This document shows positions 9,609 through 18,950 of a stretch of DNA of 64,000 nucleotides, piece after piece. Location: the NCBI RefSeq assembly GCF_003991425.1, contig NZ_CP034346.1:595501-659500 (forward strand). Direction: 5' to 3'. The notes under the pieces were generated by a model. That model saw nothing but the letters and a program-made list of their open reading frames with translations. It was not told the origin of the DNA and did no database searches. The translations under genes and the position numbers were made by a program. Numbering within the stretch: the first letter of the stretch is position 1; the number at the start of each line of letters is the position of its first letter. The DNA comes from Paenibacillus lutimineralis. Its GTDB lineage: Bacteria > Bacillota > Bacilli > Paenibacillales > Paenibacillaceae.

Positions 9609-10963
9609 AACTCGTACATCAGATCAATCTGGCTTTTGGCATTGCAATGGTGTTGGTATTGTCGGTTGCCGGAATCGTCATTCACTATGTATTGCTGGAT
9701 CACCTGATCGGAGCGCAACGGGAGGATCTAAGGGCGATGAGTATTGAAATGACATCTTTACTCAAGGAGGATTATCCCCAGGTGACCGGTGTCTCGGTGA
9801 CAAAATTCCCGACTGAGCTTCCAATGACTGCTCCTTACTCGGACATTAGTGCCGTTCTGACCGATCAGACGGGCAGTGTGATTGCGGCGTCTCCATTAAC
9901 CTATACAACCAAGAAGGTAGAGACGCTGGCCGCGGCTACAATCAGCACGGCTTCCAGCGTCAAGAGCATTCAGGCAGGATCGGATAAAAACTTCATTACG
10001 GTAGAAAAATTAACGCCTCAAGGAAAACTGACACTGTACACGCCAACCAGCAAAGTCCGGACTATTGAACAGGCTCTGCTGAAGCGATTGCTCATTATTT
10101 TCGGCGCTGCCGGTTTAGCCATGATTCTTCTTAGTATCTTTATTACTAAAAGGCTGATTAACCCGTTAATCCGACTTCGCAATGAACTGAATAAAGTCAA
10201 ACAGCGCCAGTTCTCGGACGTGGCCCTCATTAAGGCAGGAGGGGAGATCGGCTCGGTCGCTCAATCGGTGCATGAGATGGCAACAGAGTTGAACCACTTC
10301 AATCAAGTACAGAAGCAGTTCTTCCAAAATGCATCCCATGAATTAAAAACGCCGCTGATGTCTATTTCCGGTTATGCGGAGGGGATCCGGGACGGTGTCT
10401 TTGAGGGAGATAATGTCCGGAGAGGACTGGACATCATTATGGATGAGAGCGCCCGACTTAAGAAGCTCGTGACCGAGATGACGCTTCTAGCCAAACTGGA
10501 TAGTGAAGAGGATGTGTTCAGAAGCGAGGAGATTTCCCTGGAGGAACTGCTGACAGAAACCGTAGAGCGGCTGAATCCACTACTCGTCAAGCAGGAGATC
10601 ACTCTTCATACGGAATACGGGAGTCTCGGAGCAGTCAAGCTGCGCGCAGACCGCGACAAGCTGCTGCAGGCGATGCTGAATATTGTCTCCAATGCAGTGC
10701 GTTATGCGCAGCATCATATCTATATTCATGCCGAGCTATGCAAGGGGCAGATCATAATCAATGTTAGCGATGACGGACCAGGAATACCGGAGGAACTGCT
10801 GCCGTATCTGTTCCATCGCTTTGTCAAAGGCAAAGACGGCGAATCCGGGCTAGGGCTTGCCATCTCGCGTGCGATTGTTGAGCGCTGCGGGGGACTCATT
10901 CAGGCGGGTAATGGAAGTAAAGGTGGAGCGGTCATTTCGTTGAAGTTTCCGGGAGTAGTCTAG
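9605..10963 (+). CDS. sensor histidine kinase with HAMP domain
   Basis: Membrane histidine kinase, 452 aa, partner of the preceding regulator. Order: TM1 (about 8-30), an extracytoplasmic sensing region of about 130 residues, TM2 (about 160-180, LLIIFGAAGLAMILLSIFI), HAMP, HisKA with His245 in NASHELKTPLMSISGY, and an ATPase domain with DDGPGIPEELLPYLFHRF and GESGLGLAIS. The sensor region has no domain I can name. It probably senses an envelope signal, judging only by the neighbouring exported and membrane proteins. Confidence 0.94.
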   Translation: MKLVHQINLAFGIAMVLVLSVAGIVIHYVLLDHLIGAQREDLRAMSIEMTSLLKEDYPQVTGVSVTKFPTELPMTAPYSDISAVLTDQTGSVIAASPLTYTTKKVETLAAATISTASSVKSIQAGSDKNFITVEKLTPQGKLTLYTPTSKVRTIEQALLKRLLIIFGAAGLAMILLSIFITKRLINPLIRLRNELNKVKQRQFSDVALIKAGGEIGSVAQSVHEMATELNHFNQVQKQFFQNASHELKTPLMSISGYAEGIRDGVFEGDNVRRGLDIIMDESARLKKLVTEMTLLAKLDSEEDVFRSEEISLEELLTETVERLNPLLVKQEITLHTEYGSLGAVKLRADRDKLLQAMLNIVSNAVRYAQHHIYIHAELCKGQIIINVSDDGPGIPEELLPYLFHRFVKGKDGESGLGLAISRAIVERCGGLIQAGNGSKGGAVISLKFPGVV

Positions 10964-10982
10964 ATTATTCCAGGTATAAGAC

Positions 10983-11033
10983 CAGGGTTGGCTGTTGATC
11001 ATGGAACATGAAGGAGCCAGCCCTGTTAACTTT
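10983..11033 (+). terminator. terminator-like hairpin after kinase
   Basis: An 11-bp inverted repeat with one G-T pair (CAGGGTTGGCT at 10983-10993, AGCCAGCCCTG at 11015-11025) and a loose T-rich tail. Its stem resembles those at 7773 and 30621. Confidence 0.5.
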
Positions 11034-11071
11034 TAGCAGCATGTTTTCGTACATAATTATAGTGCTGTCCA

Positions 11072-11098
11072 ACCGTCTGGCTGTCCGGGCGGTTTTTT
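11072..11098 (+). terminator. Rho-independent terminator
   Basis: Stem ACCGTCTGG/CCGGGCGGT with two G-T pairs and loop CTGT, followed directly by six T. It is a stronger stop for the two-component operon than the hairpin at 10983. It also argues that the GH20 reading frame does not start at the upstream in-frame ATG at 11008. Confidence 0.75.
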
Positions 11099-11118
11099 GT
11101 AATGTAAAGAAGTGTATA

Positions 11119-11148
11119 TTGTCAGCGAAAAAATCCCTGTTATATGAT
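11119..11148 (+). promoter_or_regulatory. promoter for GH20 gene
   Basis: TTGTCA and TATGAT separated by 18 nt, about 100 nt ahead of the GH20 start and just after a terminator. Confidence 0.55.
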
Positions 11149-11250
11149 AAAGGTGGATTATTCATCCATCTTTTTGAAGTAAAATGGTTTTTTCCTGCAT
11201 CCATGTCAAGCAAGGTCGTTTCATCAAATCCAAAAGCATATGGAGGGACT

Positions 11251-14200
11251 ATGAAGAAAATCATTTTGAAAGCCATTTCAACCATGCTGGTGTTAGCTAT
11301 GATGTTGACACCTGTAGCTCAGTCGGCAACTGTCCATGCCCAGACTGCTTCCAAGCAAGCTGTGAAAGAGTCATCTTCGCAGACGAATCTGGCACTGAAT
11401 AAGCCGGTCTTCGCCTCGGGGAATGAAGTGGAGGCATTGAAACCGGAGCTGGCTGTAGATGGGAAGGGGAATACCAGATGGTCATCCCCTTACAAGGATG
11501 ATCAATGGTTTTACGTGGATCTTGGTGCGAAGAAGGATATCGACCGCGTTGTGATTCGTTGGCAAACCCCGGCGGAAAGCTACAAAATCCTTGTATCTGA
11601 TGACGCCAAGCGCTGGAAGAATGTAAGAGCAGATGGCGGCACCATCACAAGCAAGGGCGGCGTAGAAACCGTGGATTTCCCGCTGCTTCAGGCAAGATAC
11701 GTGAAATTCCAGGGGGTCAAGCGGGCTCCGGTTGAAGGCAAGTTGTACGGATACTCTTTTTATGAATTCGAAGTATACCAATTGCATGATCTTAGGACGA
11801 TTGTGGACAACGTAACAGCAGCGCTTAAGGTAACTGCTGGACAGACGAAGCTCAATTGGTCTGCAGCCCACATCCCTCAAGATTATGAGGTTACCTTGTA
11901 TGGCAGTGACCGATTGCCTGTAATTGATTTGGAAGGCAATATTCACGAGCCCTTAGTGAATGCCAAGGTAAATCTGATCATCCAGGTCACGGATAAGAAG
12001 AATCCAAACCGCAAGCTGCTCTCCGATAATATCTTGGTTATAGTACCAGGACAGCATAAACAAACTGCAGATCGCAATGCCGAACCGGACGTGATTCCAT
12101 CCCTGCGGGAATGGTACGGCAGCAAGGGCGATTATACACTGACGAAATCGTCGCGGATCGTCGTGGATTCGAAGGATCGGGATATTCTACAGAATGCCGC
12201 CGAATTAACGCGCCAGGATTTGCAGGATATTACGGGATTCGATCTCGTGATTGAGTATGGGAAGCCGAAGAAAGGCGATTTGTACCTAGCGATTGATCCT
12301 TCTCTGACATGGCTTGGCGATGAAGGGAATCTGTTCCGGGTTGAGGATTACGTCTCCATGACCTCATCTACTGCCCAAGGTGTCTTTTTCGGCACAAGAA
12401 CTGCACTACAAATTATTAAGCAGCATCCAAACCGGACCATTCCGCGAGGAGAGGCCAGAGATTATCCGAAATACGAGCAGCGTGGGCTGATGATCGATGT
12501 TGCTCGTAAGTACTATACGATCGATTTCCTGCAGAGCTATGTGAAGCTGCTGTCTTGGTACAAGATGAATACATTCCAGATTCACTTGAACGACAGTGTT
12601 GGAACACCATTCAAGGACGGCACGAAGGCTGCCTTCCGGCTGGAGAGCAGCACTTATCCGGGATTGGCTAGTCCCAATGGCCATTATACGAAGCAGGAAT
12701 TTAAGGACCTACAGCTTATGGGTAAGGAATATGGCGTGAACGTTATTCCAGAGATTGATACGCCGGGGCATTCTCGCGTGTTCACTTCTTATAACCCATC
12801 CTTGGGTAATCCGTCCCTGGAAGACAACAATATGCTCGACATTTCCAAACCGGAGACGGTGCAGTTCGTCAAATCCCTTTTAGATGAGTATCTGGACGGC
12901 AATGACCCGACTTTCATCGGACCTGATATTAACATAGGCACGGATGAATATAAGGGCGATACAGAAGTCTTCCGCGGGTATATGGATACTCTCATCAAGT
13001 ATATTAACAGCAAAGGCAAACGTCCTCACTTATGGGGCGGGCTTACCCATTATAACGGAGTGACGCCGATTAGTACGGATGCCACGATGGATATTTGGCA
13101 TGAACCTTATGGTGCTCCGCAGCAAGCGGTGGATCTCGGCTATGATGTCATCAATGCCCAGAATACTTACATGTATATCGTTCCTACCGTATATGGGAAC
13201 TACCTCAATACCCAGCTCCTTTATAATGAATGGGAGCCTGTCAAATGGGAGACAACGACGCTTCTACTCGGCCATCCACACGTCAAAGGCGGTATGTTCT
13301 GCTTATGGAACGATGCTTCAGAAGTGAACGGATTGTCGATGGATGATTCGCATGACCGTATGCTCCCTGGAATTCAGGTCGTTGCGGAGAAAATGTGGAC
13401 CGGGACGAGGGAGGACAGATCCTTCGAACGATTTGAGCAGCGGAAGAAGAAGATCGGTGATGCGCCAACTGCGAATCTGTCCCATAAGGTTGCCATCAAC
13501 AATGAAGATAACAGTGTCATTCAATATCTGTTCGAGAAGGGATTTGAGGATGCCTCCGGCAATCATTATGATGGCAAGGGCGTGAATGTTGACATTACGC
13601 AGGGAAAATATGAGAACGGCGTGCGGCTGAATGGGGGGGAGAGCTATATTGAGACTCCGGTTGAGACCGTTGGCTTTGACTGGACGGCCTCCATGTGGAT
13701 TAAGCCCGATCCAGGCAATCCGGCCGATGCGGTTCTGATGGAATCACCTGTAGGAACGCTGAAGCTGAAGCAGGGCAGCACAGGCAAGCTTGGCTTTACG
13801 AAGGAGCACTATGATAGCACGTTTAACTATACCGTTCCAGAAGGCAAATGGACGCATCTGACGTTCAAAGGTGACAATAAAGGCGTGACCTTATTCGTTA
13901 ATATCGATGAGTATGTAGAACGGATGGAAGAGACCTACCCTAAAATGAATACGCTTGTTCTGCCAACGCTTCGGATCGGCAGTGCAACAAATGCGTTTAA
14001 GGGTGTGTTGGATAATGTCATGATTTACAACAAGGCGATCGATTTGCAGAACAGCGACAATCTGGCCCTGCATCAAAAAGCGGAATCCTCCGCCACCGAA
14101 TTTCCGTACTACTCGCCAGATATGGCAGTTGATGGGGATGTCTCCCCAACCTCTAGATGGTCCAGCGCTTATGTAGATGATGCCTGGTTCATGGTTGATT

Positions 14201-14634
14201 TAGGCGATATCAAGGATATCAGCAAGGTGATTATCCGCTGGCAGGCGGCTTACGCCGAGAAATTCAAGCTACTGGTGTCCACGGATAAGAAGAATTGGAC
14301 CAGTGTATCCGGTGACAAGGACGGGGTGATCCACTCCAAAGGCAATCTCGATATTATTACCTTTGACGCGAAGCAAGCGCGTTATGTTAAATTCCAGGGT
14401 GTGAAGCGGGCAACCGTGTTCGGCAACTCCTTCTTCGAATTCGAGGTCTACGGTGCGGATCATATTCAGGAATACAAACAGCTTATTGCGCAAATGGATG
14501 AACTTCTGCAGCAAATCGGTAATAACGGCAAGCTGCACAAGCAACTGTTGCAGGTGCTAAATCGTTATCCATATGACGTTAATCGCGAACTACGACCAAT
14601 GCAAGATCTGATTAACACGGCTGGGGCCAAATAA
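11251..14634 (+). CDS. secreted multidomain GH20 beta-N-acetylhexosaminidase
   Basis: A 1127-aa exported hydrolase. The ATG at 11251 is chosen because it has an adjacent GGAGGG and opens a clear signal peptide (KKIILKAISTMLVLAMML, cut near VHA-QT); the frame is open further up but crosses a terminator. Domains in order: F5/8 type C (discoidin/CBM32) at about 35-170; a GH20b-like domain; GH20 catalytic barrel at about 400-730 with LMIDVARKYY, HLNDS, EIDTPGHS and the catalytic pair Asp565-Glu566 (IGTDEY); a LamG-like sandwich (about 750-930); a second discoidin domain; and a short helical tail. Family enzymes cleave terminal GlcNAc/GalNAc or act as lacto-N-biosidases. The two binding domains suggest it works on polymeric or cell-surface glycans. 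Confidence 0.92.
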   Translation: MKKIILKAISTMLVLAMMLTPVAQSATVHAQTASKQAVKESSSQTNLALNKPVFASGNEVEALKPELAVDGKGNTRWSSPYKDDQWFYVDLGAKKDIDRVVIRWQTPAESYKILVSDDAKRWKNVRADGGTITSKGGVETVDFPLLQARYVKFQGVKRAPVEGKLYGYSFYEFEVYQLHDLRTIVDNVTAALKVTAGQTKLNWSAAHIPQDYEVTLYGSDRLPVIDLEGNIHEPLVNAKVNLIIQVTDKKNPNRKLLSDNILVIVPGQHKQTADRNAEPDVIPSLREWYGSKGDYTLTKSSRIVVDSKDRDILQNAAELTRQDLQDITGFDLVIEYGKPKKGDLYLAIDPSLTWLGDEGNLFRVEDYVSMTSSTAQGVFFGTRTALQIIKQHPNRTIPRGEARDYPKYEQRGLMIDVARKYYTIDFLQSYVKLLSWYKMNTFQIHLNDSVGTPFKDGTKAAFRLESSTYPGLASPNGHYTKQEFKDLQLMGKEYGVNVIPEIDTPGHSRVFTSYNPSLGNPSLEDNNMLDISKPETVQFVKSLLDEYLDGNDPTFIGPDINIGTDEYKGDTEVFRGYMDTLIKYINSKGKRPHLWGGLTHYNGVTPISTDATMDIWHEPYGAPQQAVDLGYDVINAQNTYMYIVPTVYGNYLNTQLLYNEWEPVKWETTTLLLGHPHVKGGMFCLWNDASEVNGLSMDDSHDRMLPGIQVVAEKMWTGTREDRSFERFEQRKKKIGDAPTANLSHKVAINNEDNSVIQYLFEKGFEDASGNHYDGKGVNVDITQGKYENGVRLNGGESYIETPVETVGFDWTASMWIKPDPGNPADAVLMESPVGTLKLKQGSTGKLGFTKEHYDSTFNYTVPEGKWTHLTFKGDNKGVTLFVNIDEYVERMEETYPKMNTLVLPTLRIGSATNAFKGVLDNVMIYNKAIDLQNSDNLALHQKAESSATEFPYYSPDMAVDGDVSPTSRWSSAYVDDAWFMVDLGDIKDISKVIIRWQAAYAEKFKLLVSTDKKNWTSVSGDKDGVIHSKGNLDIITFDAKQARYVKFQGVKRATVFGNSFFEFEVYGADHIQEYKQLIAQMDELLQQIGNNGKLHKQLLQVLNRYPYDVNRELRPMQDLINTAGAK

Positions 14635-14638
14635 AGAA

Positions 14639-14667
14639 GGGGCTGTACCCGACTCGGGTACAGCCCC
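14639..14667. terminator. bidirectional terminator
   Basis: A perfect 13-bp stem (GGGGCTGTACCCG, loop ACT) between the convergent GH20 and isomerase genes, T-rich on both sides. Confidence 0.85.
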
Positions 14668-14678
14668 ATTTATATTAG

Positions 14679-15536
14679 CTACAGTTCGTTCCAGATCCGC
14701 TTTACGTTATCGAAGGCGATCTTCGTTCCCCGTCGGCAGTCTTCCATGCCTTCATATTCGATCGATAAGTATCCATCGTACCCGGAGTTCTTGACGATTC
14801 CCAGCAGGCCCGGTATATCGAGGTCTCCTTGTCCGGCAATAGCTCCGCGCAGGTAACGGCCTGCTGCACTAGGGAACCAGCCTTCTCCCGGGTTGCGATC
14901 GGCAGGACGGATATAGAAGTCCTTCACATGCACCATGGAGGCGATACTGATATTATTTTTGACCGCGCGGATCGGGTCTTCATCAACACAGACGAAGTTG
15001 CCGATATCGAGCGTCGTCTTGTAGTTATCCCGGCCCACGGTATGAACCAGCGTCTGAACCCGGTCACTAGCTTGAACGTAGTAGCCATGGTTCTCTACAC
15101 TTGTTGTAATGCCGAAGCCCTTGGCATAATCGGCGATTTTACGGCAGGCGTCCGCAATTCGCTTCAGATCGGAATTGAAGTTCACAATCGAAGTGTCGGG
15201 GCGGGAAGCGACATCATGGCGCATCAGCTTCACGCCAAGCCGGTGAGCGACATCTACTTCCTTCAATACTCGCTCGATCTCAGCCTCGTAGGCTTCCTCC
15301 GTATCTGTAATAAAGTTGGCACCGATGGCATAGTTGGAGATCTCGATTCCGGCCTTTGCAGCACGCTCTACGATCTGATCTATCAGTTCAGGATTGTCTA
15401 CCAAGCTGAACCCCAGGGGAACGACCTCGATATGCTCGGCTCCAATCTCCTTCACCCAATCAATGACACTCAGTATATCCATAGACCCTGCTTCCATGGC
15501 CTGATATAAACTATAAGAGCTAATTCCCAATTTCAT
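14679..15536 (-). CDS. xylose isomerase-like TIM-barrel sugar isomerase/epimerase
   Basis: A 285-aa protein of the AP-endonuclease-2/xylose-isomerase-like family (sugar phosphate isomerase/epimerase). It starts MKLGISSYS and shows the usual metal-site strands: SVENHGYY, TLDIGNF, MVHVKDF and LSIEYEG. The reaction is not predictable; relatives act on inositol derivatives, keto-sugars or hydroxypyruvate. An AAGGAG lies 9 nt before the ATG. It is the last gene of a leftward set with another TIM-barrel enzyme and a Gfo/Idh/MocA dehydrogenase, a grouping common in catabolism of oxidised sugars or cyclitols. A MITE-like repeat separates it from the gene upstream. Confidence 0.88.
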   Translation of the reverse strand: MKLGISSYSLYQAMEAGSMDILSVIDWVKEIGAEHIEVVPLGFSLVDNPELIDQIVERAAKAGIEISNYAIGANFITDTEEAYEAEIERVLKEVDVAHRLGVKLMRHDVASRPDTSIVNFNSDLKRIADACRKIADYAKGFGITTSVENHGYYVQASDRVQTLVHTVGRDNYKTTLDIGNFVCVDEDPIRAVKNNISIASMVHVKDFYIRPADRNPGEGWFPSAAGRYLRGAIAGQGDLDIPGLLGIVKNSGYDGYLSIEYEGMEDCRRGTKIAFDNVKRIWNEL

Positions 15537-15564
15537 GACAAGTCACTCCTTCTCTATAGAGGTA

Positions 15565-15807
15565 GTTCAAAAAGTCCGCTTTTGATCACGAAGTAACACT
15601 GAGAGCTGATTCGACATCGAATCTTGAATTCACCCGGGCCTAGGCAGATGCTTACGAAGTCATGTTTCCTACGGAAACATCTCAGGTGCTCACGTACAAA
15701 CTACGTACGCTCCGCTCCTCAGGCCCTAGCTTCATCCAACTGAAGCGTTTTGAAAAAAACGCACATCGGAAGCATAAGCTTCGGTGCTGAAAACCGGCTT
15801 TTTGAAC
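15565..15807. repeat. MITE-like interspersed repeat with terminal inverted repeats
   Basis: A 243-bp non-coding element. The left end GTTCAAAAAGTCCGCTTTT (15565-15583) and the complement of the right end (15790-15807) match with few differences, giving imperfect 18-19-bp terminal inverted repeats. The interior holds further short palindromes and no credible frame. Partial relatives with the same ends occur at 50270-50310 and 53861-53886. No clear target-site duplication is visible. The layout suggests a non-autonomous mobile element; it fills nearly all of the 283-nt gap between the two isomerase genes. Confidence 0.65.
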
Positions 15808-15819
15808 ACTCATTATAAT

Positions 15820-16698
15820 CTAGTTGCGGTAAGCTTTAATGAACTTAACGGCCTTCTCGATGTCCGCAGCAGGGTTATCTCCGACTTCTCTCTCGATGGT
15901 CAGGTAGCCTTTATAGCCAATCTCCTGCAGAGCTGCGAAGTAGGCAGGGAAGTCCACTTTGCCTTCCCCGAGCGGAACTTCTTCGAAGGCTGCTCCGGAG
16001 CTGGCCATTTCGGCAATCTTCTGATGATCCATTGCATCATAGCCAAGATAGCCATAGACATCCTTAGGATCTATAAGGCGGAGACGATGTCCGTCTTTGA
16101 CATGTGTATGCACGATGTAATCCTTGAGCGTCTTGACGCCCTCTACCGGGTCATCGCCTGTGACCATGACCATATTGGCAGGGTCAAAGTTGACGGAGAC
16201 GCCGCGAGTGCTAAGCGTGTCCAGGAAGCTCTTCAGGTGGGCTGCCGGTTCTGGTCCAGTCTCTATAGCGAAGTACGCGTTCAAGCTGTTCGCATAGACG
16301 CCCAGCTCTTCACAGGCTTCTTGCATAGCTGTGTAAATTTGTCCATTGCGATCTTCTGGAACGATCCCGATATGGGTAGTCACCACGTTGGTGCCGAGGT
16401 CCATAGCCAGGTCGAGAATTCTTTTGGATTTCTCGATTTTTGCCGGGTTGGCGGCTGCATCTTGGAAGCCATGTCCGGCCAGGTCCCCGCAGAGCGCTGA
16501 GATCTCTAGCCCCAGATCCGCGATGTATTGGCGCAGTTCCTTGCGTTGGGCTGGACTAAGCTGATCCGGGTCCATTTCACCCGACACCGCGTAGATTTGT
16601 ACGCCCTCCGCACCAACCTCCTTCGCTTTCTTCAAGCCTTCACGAACGCCAATTCCGAAGCTGTCTACAATGACACCGATTTTGTTCGTCAATTTCAC
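15820..16698 (-). CDS. xylose isomerase-like TIM-barrel sugar isomerase/epimerase
   Basis: A second protein of the AP-endonuclease-2/xylose-isomerase-like family, 292 aa, only distantly like its neighbour. Motifs: VVTTHIGIVPED, AIETGPEPA, SVNFDPANMVMV (metal-binding Asp), VHTHVKDG and LTIEREVGDNP. It starts at GTG with an AAGGAG 11 nt upstream. It lies between the Gfo/Idh/MocA gene and the other isomerase gene, all leftward, so the three products probably act on one substrate. The substrate is unknown. Confidence 0.88.
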   Translation of the reverse strand: MKLTNKIGVIVDSFGIGVREGLKKAKEVGAEGVQIYAVSGEMDPDQLSPAQRKELRQYIADLGLEISALCGDLAGHGFQDAAANPAKIEKSKRILDLAMDLGTNVVTTHIGIVPEDRNGQIYTAMQEACEELGVYANSLNAYFAIETGPEPAAHLKSFLDTLSTRGVSVNFDPANMVMVTGDDPVEGVKTLKDYIVHTHVKDGHRLRLIDPKDVYGYLGYDAMDHQKIAEMASSGAAFEEVPLGEGKVDFPAYFAALQEIGYKGYLTIEREVGDNPAADIEKAVKFIKAYRN

Positions 16699-16824
16699 CT
16701 TAATTCACACTCCTTGATATTTGTAAGCTGCCGAATGCATCAGAACGTCCAGCCGGGCCTGTATTCTCTTATTCAGCCACAGCAGGCCTCGTTCTGACGC
16801 TAACTAGAATCTACTTTATGAAAA

Positions 16825-17883
16825 TTAGAACTGAATTTCCCTGCCCTCTGAGGCTGATTGATAGATGGCATTCAGAATCTGAATCAGTTGAGTTCCATCT
16901 TCTACAGGGCAGATCGTCTCGGTGTTCCCCAGACAGCATTCTACAAAATGATTGATTTCACGGTTGAAAGCACCCTGGAAGTCGAATCCTGGATATGTGA
17001 TCTGCGGATCGATATTAATCATCGTATTATGTCGTTCTGTGGTGATCTTCAGCTGCGGTTCGAGCTCGGCGCCGCCTTTATCGCCAAAGATGCTGATGGA
17101 TTGCGAATCCTGCGTCGCATGCAGATTGAAGCTGACATCAACCATCAGGGAAGCCCCGTTCTCGAAGCGGATCAAGGCGTTGGCCATATCCTCCACTGTA
17201 TTATGAGAGGCATCATAGTCCGCTGCTTTATAGAAATCATAGTTCAGCACATTGGATCGGTTGCCTACCTTACGATACGTATTGCCAGTTACTGATTTAA
17301 CCTTCGGTTTGCCCATCAGGTACCAGCATAGGTCGATAACATGCACGCCGATATCGATCAGCGGCCCGCCACCGGAACGTTCAATATCGGAGAACCAACC
17401 GCCGGGATTGCCGATTCTGCGGGTCAAGCTGGCTTTGGCAAAATAAACTTCACCCAGATCGCCTGCATCAATGAAACGTCTCAGTACTTCAATATTGGAA
17501 GCGTGACGGCGAACATAGCCGACCTGAAGCATCTTGCCAGTACGATGAACGGCTTCCTGTACACGAAGAGCTTCGTCTACCGTTTTGCAGAGCGGCTTCT
17601 CGCAGAGTACATTCTTGCCGGCTTCAAGAGAAGCGATGCTGATCTCTGCATGGGAATTATTCCAGGTACAGATGCTGACAGCATCTATTTCTGAGTTAGC
17701 CAACAGATCGCGATAATCGGTATAGACATGAGGTACATTATACTTTTCTGCGGCTTTTTTGGCCCTTTCCTCATTCAGATCACAGACTGCATACAGTTGG
17801 ACATGAGGATTTGCTTGATAGGCGTTCAAATGACATTCAGAGATGGATCCGCAGCCGATGAGACCGATTTTTACCTGTTTCAT
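16825..17883 (-). CDS. Gfo/Idh/MocA-family oxidoreductase
   Basis: An NAD(P)-dependent sugar or cyclitol dehydrogenase, 352 aa. The N-terminal Rossmann fold has GLIGCGSISECHLNAY; the conserved CEKPLC supplies the family Lys, and GGGPLIDIGVHVIDLCWYLMG the C-terminal domain His region. First gene of the leftward three-gene set, divergent from an AraC regulator 132 nt away, which is its likely controller. It probably oxidises a sugar hydroxyl before the two TIM-barrel enzymes act. The ribosome site (AAGG about 14 nt away) is weak, so the start is less certain than the identity. Confidence 0.92.
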   Translation of the reverse strand: MKQVKIGLIGCGSISECHLNAYQANPHVQLYAVCDLNEERAKKAAEKYNVPHVYTDYRDLLANSEIDAVSICTWNNSHAEISIASLEAGKNVLCEKPLCKTVDEALRVQEAVHRTGKMLQVGYVRRHASNIEVLRRFIDAGDLGEVYFAKASLTRRIGNPGGWFSDIERSGGGPLIDIGVHVIDLCWYLMGKPKVKSVTGNTYRKVGNRSNVLNYDFYKAADYDASHNTVEDMANALIRFENGASLMVDVSFNLHATQDSQSISIFGDKGGAELEPQLKITTERHNTMINIDPQITYPGFDFQGAFNREINHFVECCLGNTETICPVEDGTQLIQILNAIYQSASEGREIQF

Positions 17884-18015
17884 TGTTTACGCTTACATCC
17901 TTTCATCCCCGCAGCGAATTTGCTACAATATTATGTACTTCATTCACAGCGGCATGGTTTATTTGTTCAATTACCTACAATCTATCATAAGAATTAGTAA
18001 GGGAGAATGTCCAGG

Positions 18016-18879
18016 ATGACAAAATATATGGATTATATGATCAGCCCATACCCGATTCGCACCTATGAGCCGCTCGTTGATCCGAGCAAGCTAAAACTTA
18101 AATCATTGGCCTTCCATAGTGCCGGGCATTTACCTGGGAGGACGCTGCAAAGAGTGAATTCCGAGTTTGCTCATTGGGCGTTTGTCATGATAACGGGCGG
18201 AGAAGGCTTCTACCAGGTTAACGACGGAGAGAAGCAGAGGGTAGACCCAGGCTCCTGGTTCTGTCTATATCCGGGGGCTGTATTCAATTATGGGCCCAAT
18301 CATAGAGGCTTCTGGGATGAGTACTATTTCACAGTCTATGGCGAACGGGTCGACGAATGGCTCCGGAACTGGCTGCATAATCCTGAACAGGTGAAGCATG
18401 GCGTAGTTGATGATGCGCTGCTACATCGGTTGGAAATGATGCTTATGATGATTGATAGCAACCAGCCGGGTAACCTGGACAGGGCTGCCATGATGCTGGA
18501 GCTGTTCTTGTACGAACTAGTGGTACAGGTAGAGCAGACCCAGGCCGGTCACCGTGGAACATTTACATTGAAAGTCATTGAAGACCTTTCCCGTTCCATT
18601 TATGTGCAGCAGAAACCGGAGGAAATTGCAGACAGGCATCATATATCCGTATCTACGCTACGGCGAATCGTCCATGAGTACAGCGGATATCCGCTCAACG
18701 AATTTATCCATCGGTTAAAGATCGCGGAGGCCAAAAATTTGCTGCTGAATACAGAAATGAGCGTTAAAGAACTCGCCGAAGCACTAGGGTATCAGGACAT
18801 GTTCTATTTCTCTCGCGTGTTTAAGAGAGTCACCGGAATATCGCCAAGCAGTTACCGCAAACGCGGTGGCAGCAGCTAA
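18016..18879 (+). CDS. AraC-family transcriptional regulator
   Basis: A 287-aa regulator with an N-terminal cupin-like sensing domain (FVMITGGEGFYQVNDGEKQRV) and a C-terminal double helix-turn-helix: EIADRHHISVSTLRRIV, then VKELAEALGYQDMFYFSRVF and GISPSSYRKR. The ATG at 18016 is preferred over 18007, since the GGAG at 18002-18005 almost touches the latter. Divergent from the Gfo/Idh/MocA operon, it probably activates that operon in response to its sugar substrate; the effector is unknown. Confidence 0.92.
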   Translation: MTKYMDYMISPYPIRTYEPLVDPSKLKLKSLAFHSAGHLPGRTLQRVNSEFAHWAFVMITGGEGFYQVNDGEKQRVDPGSWFCLYPGAVFNYGPNHRGFWDEYYFTVYGERVDEWLRNWLHNPEQVKHGVVDDALLHRLEMMLMMIDSNQPGNLDRAAMMLELFLYELVVQVEQTQAGHRGTFTLKVIEDLSRSIYVQQKPEEIADRHHISVSTLRRIVHEYSGYPLNEFIHRLKIAEAKNLLLNTEMSVKELAEALGYQDMFYFSRVFKRVTGISPSSYRKRGGSS

Positions 18880-18950
18880 TACCTGCTACGCAGCAAGATC
18901 AAGAAGATGAGTAATGTCGTAAATTTTTTATCATGTTAAGGAGTTGTCAC

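Noticed and set aside
11008..11250. Upstream extension of the GH20 gene
   Set aside because: It crosses a terminator and a promoter and would hide the signal peptide; the start at 11251 fits better.
14829..15509. 226-codon rightward frame opposite the first isomerase gene
   Set aside because: It lies wholly antisense to a well-supported gene, with no family resemblance; a shadow of codon bias.
15784..16500. 238-codon rightward frame opposite the second isomerase gene
   Set aside because: It starts in the repeat element and is antisense to a clear TIM-barrel gene; no domain is seen.
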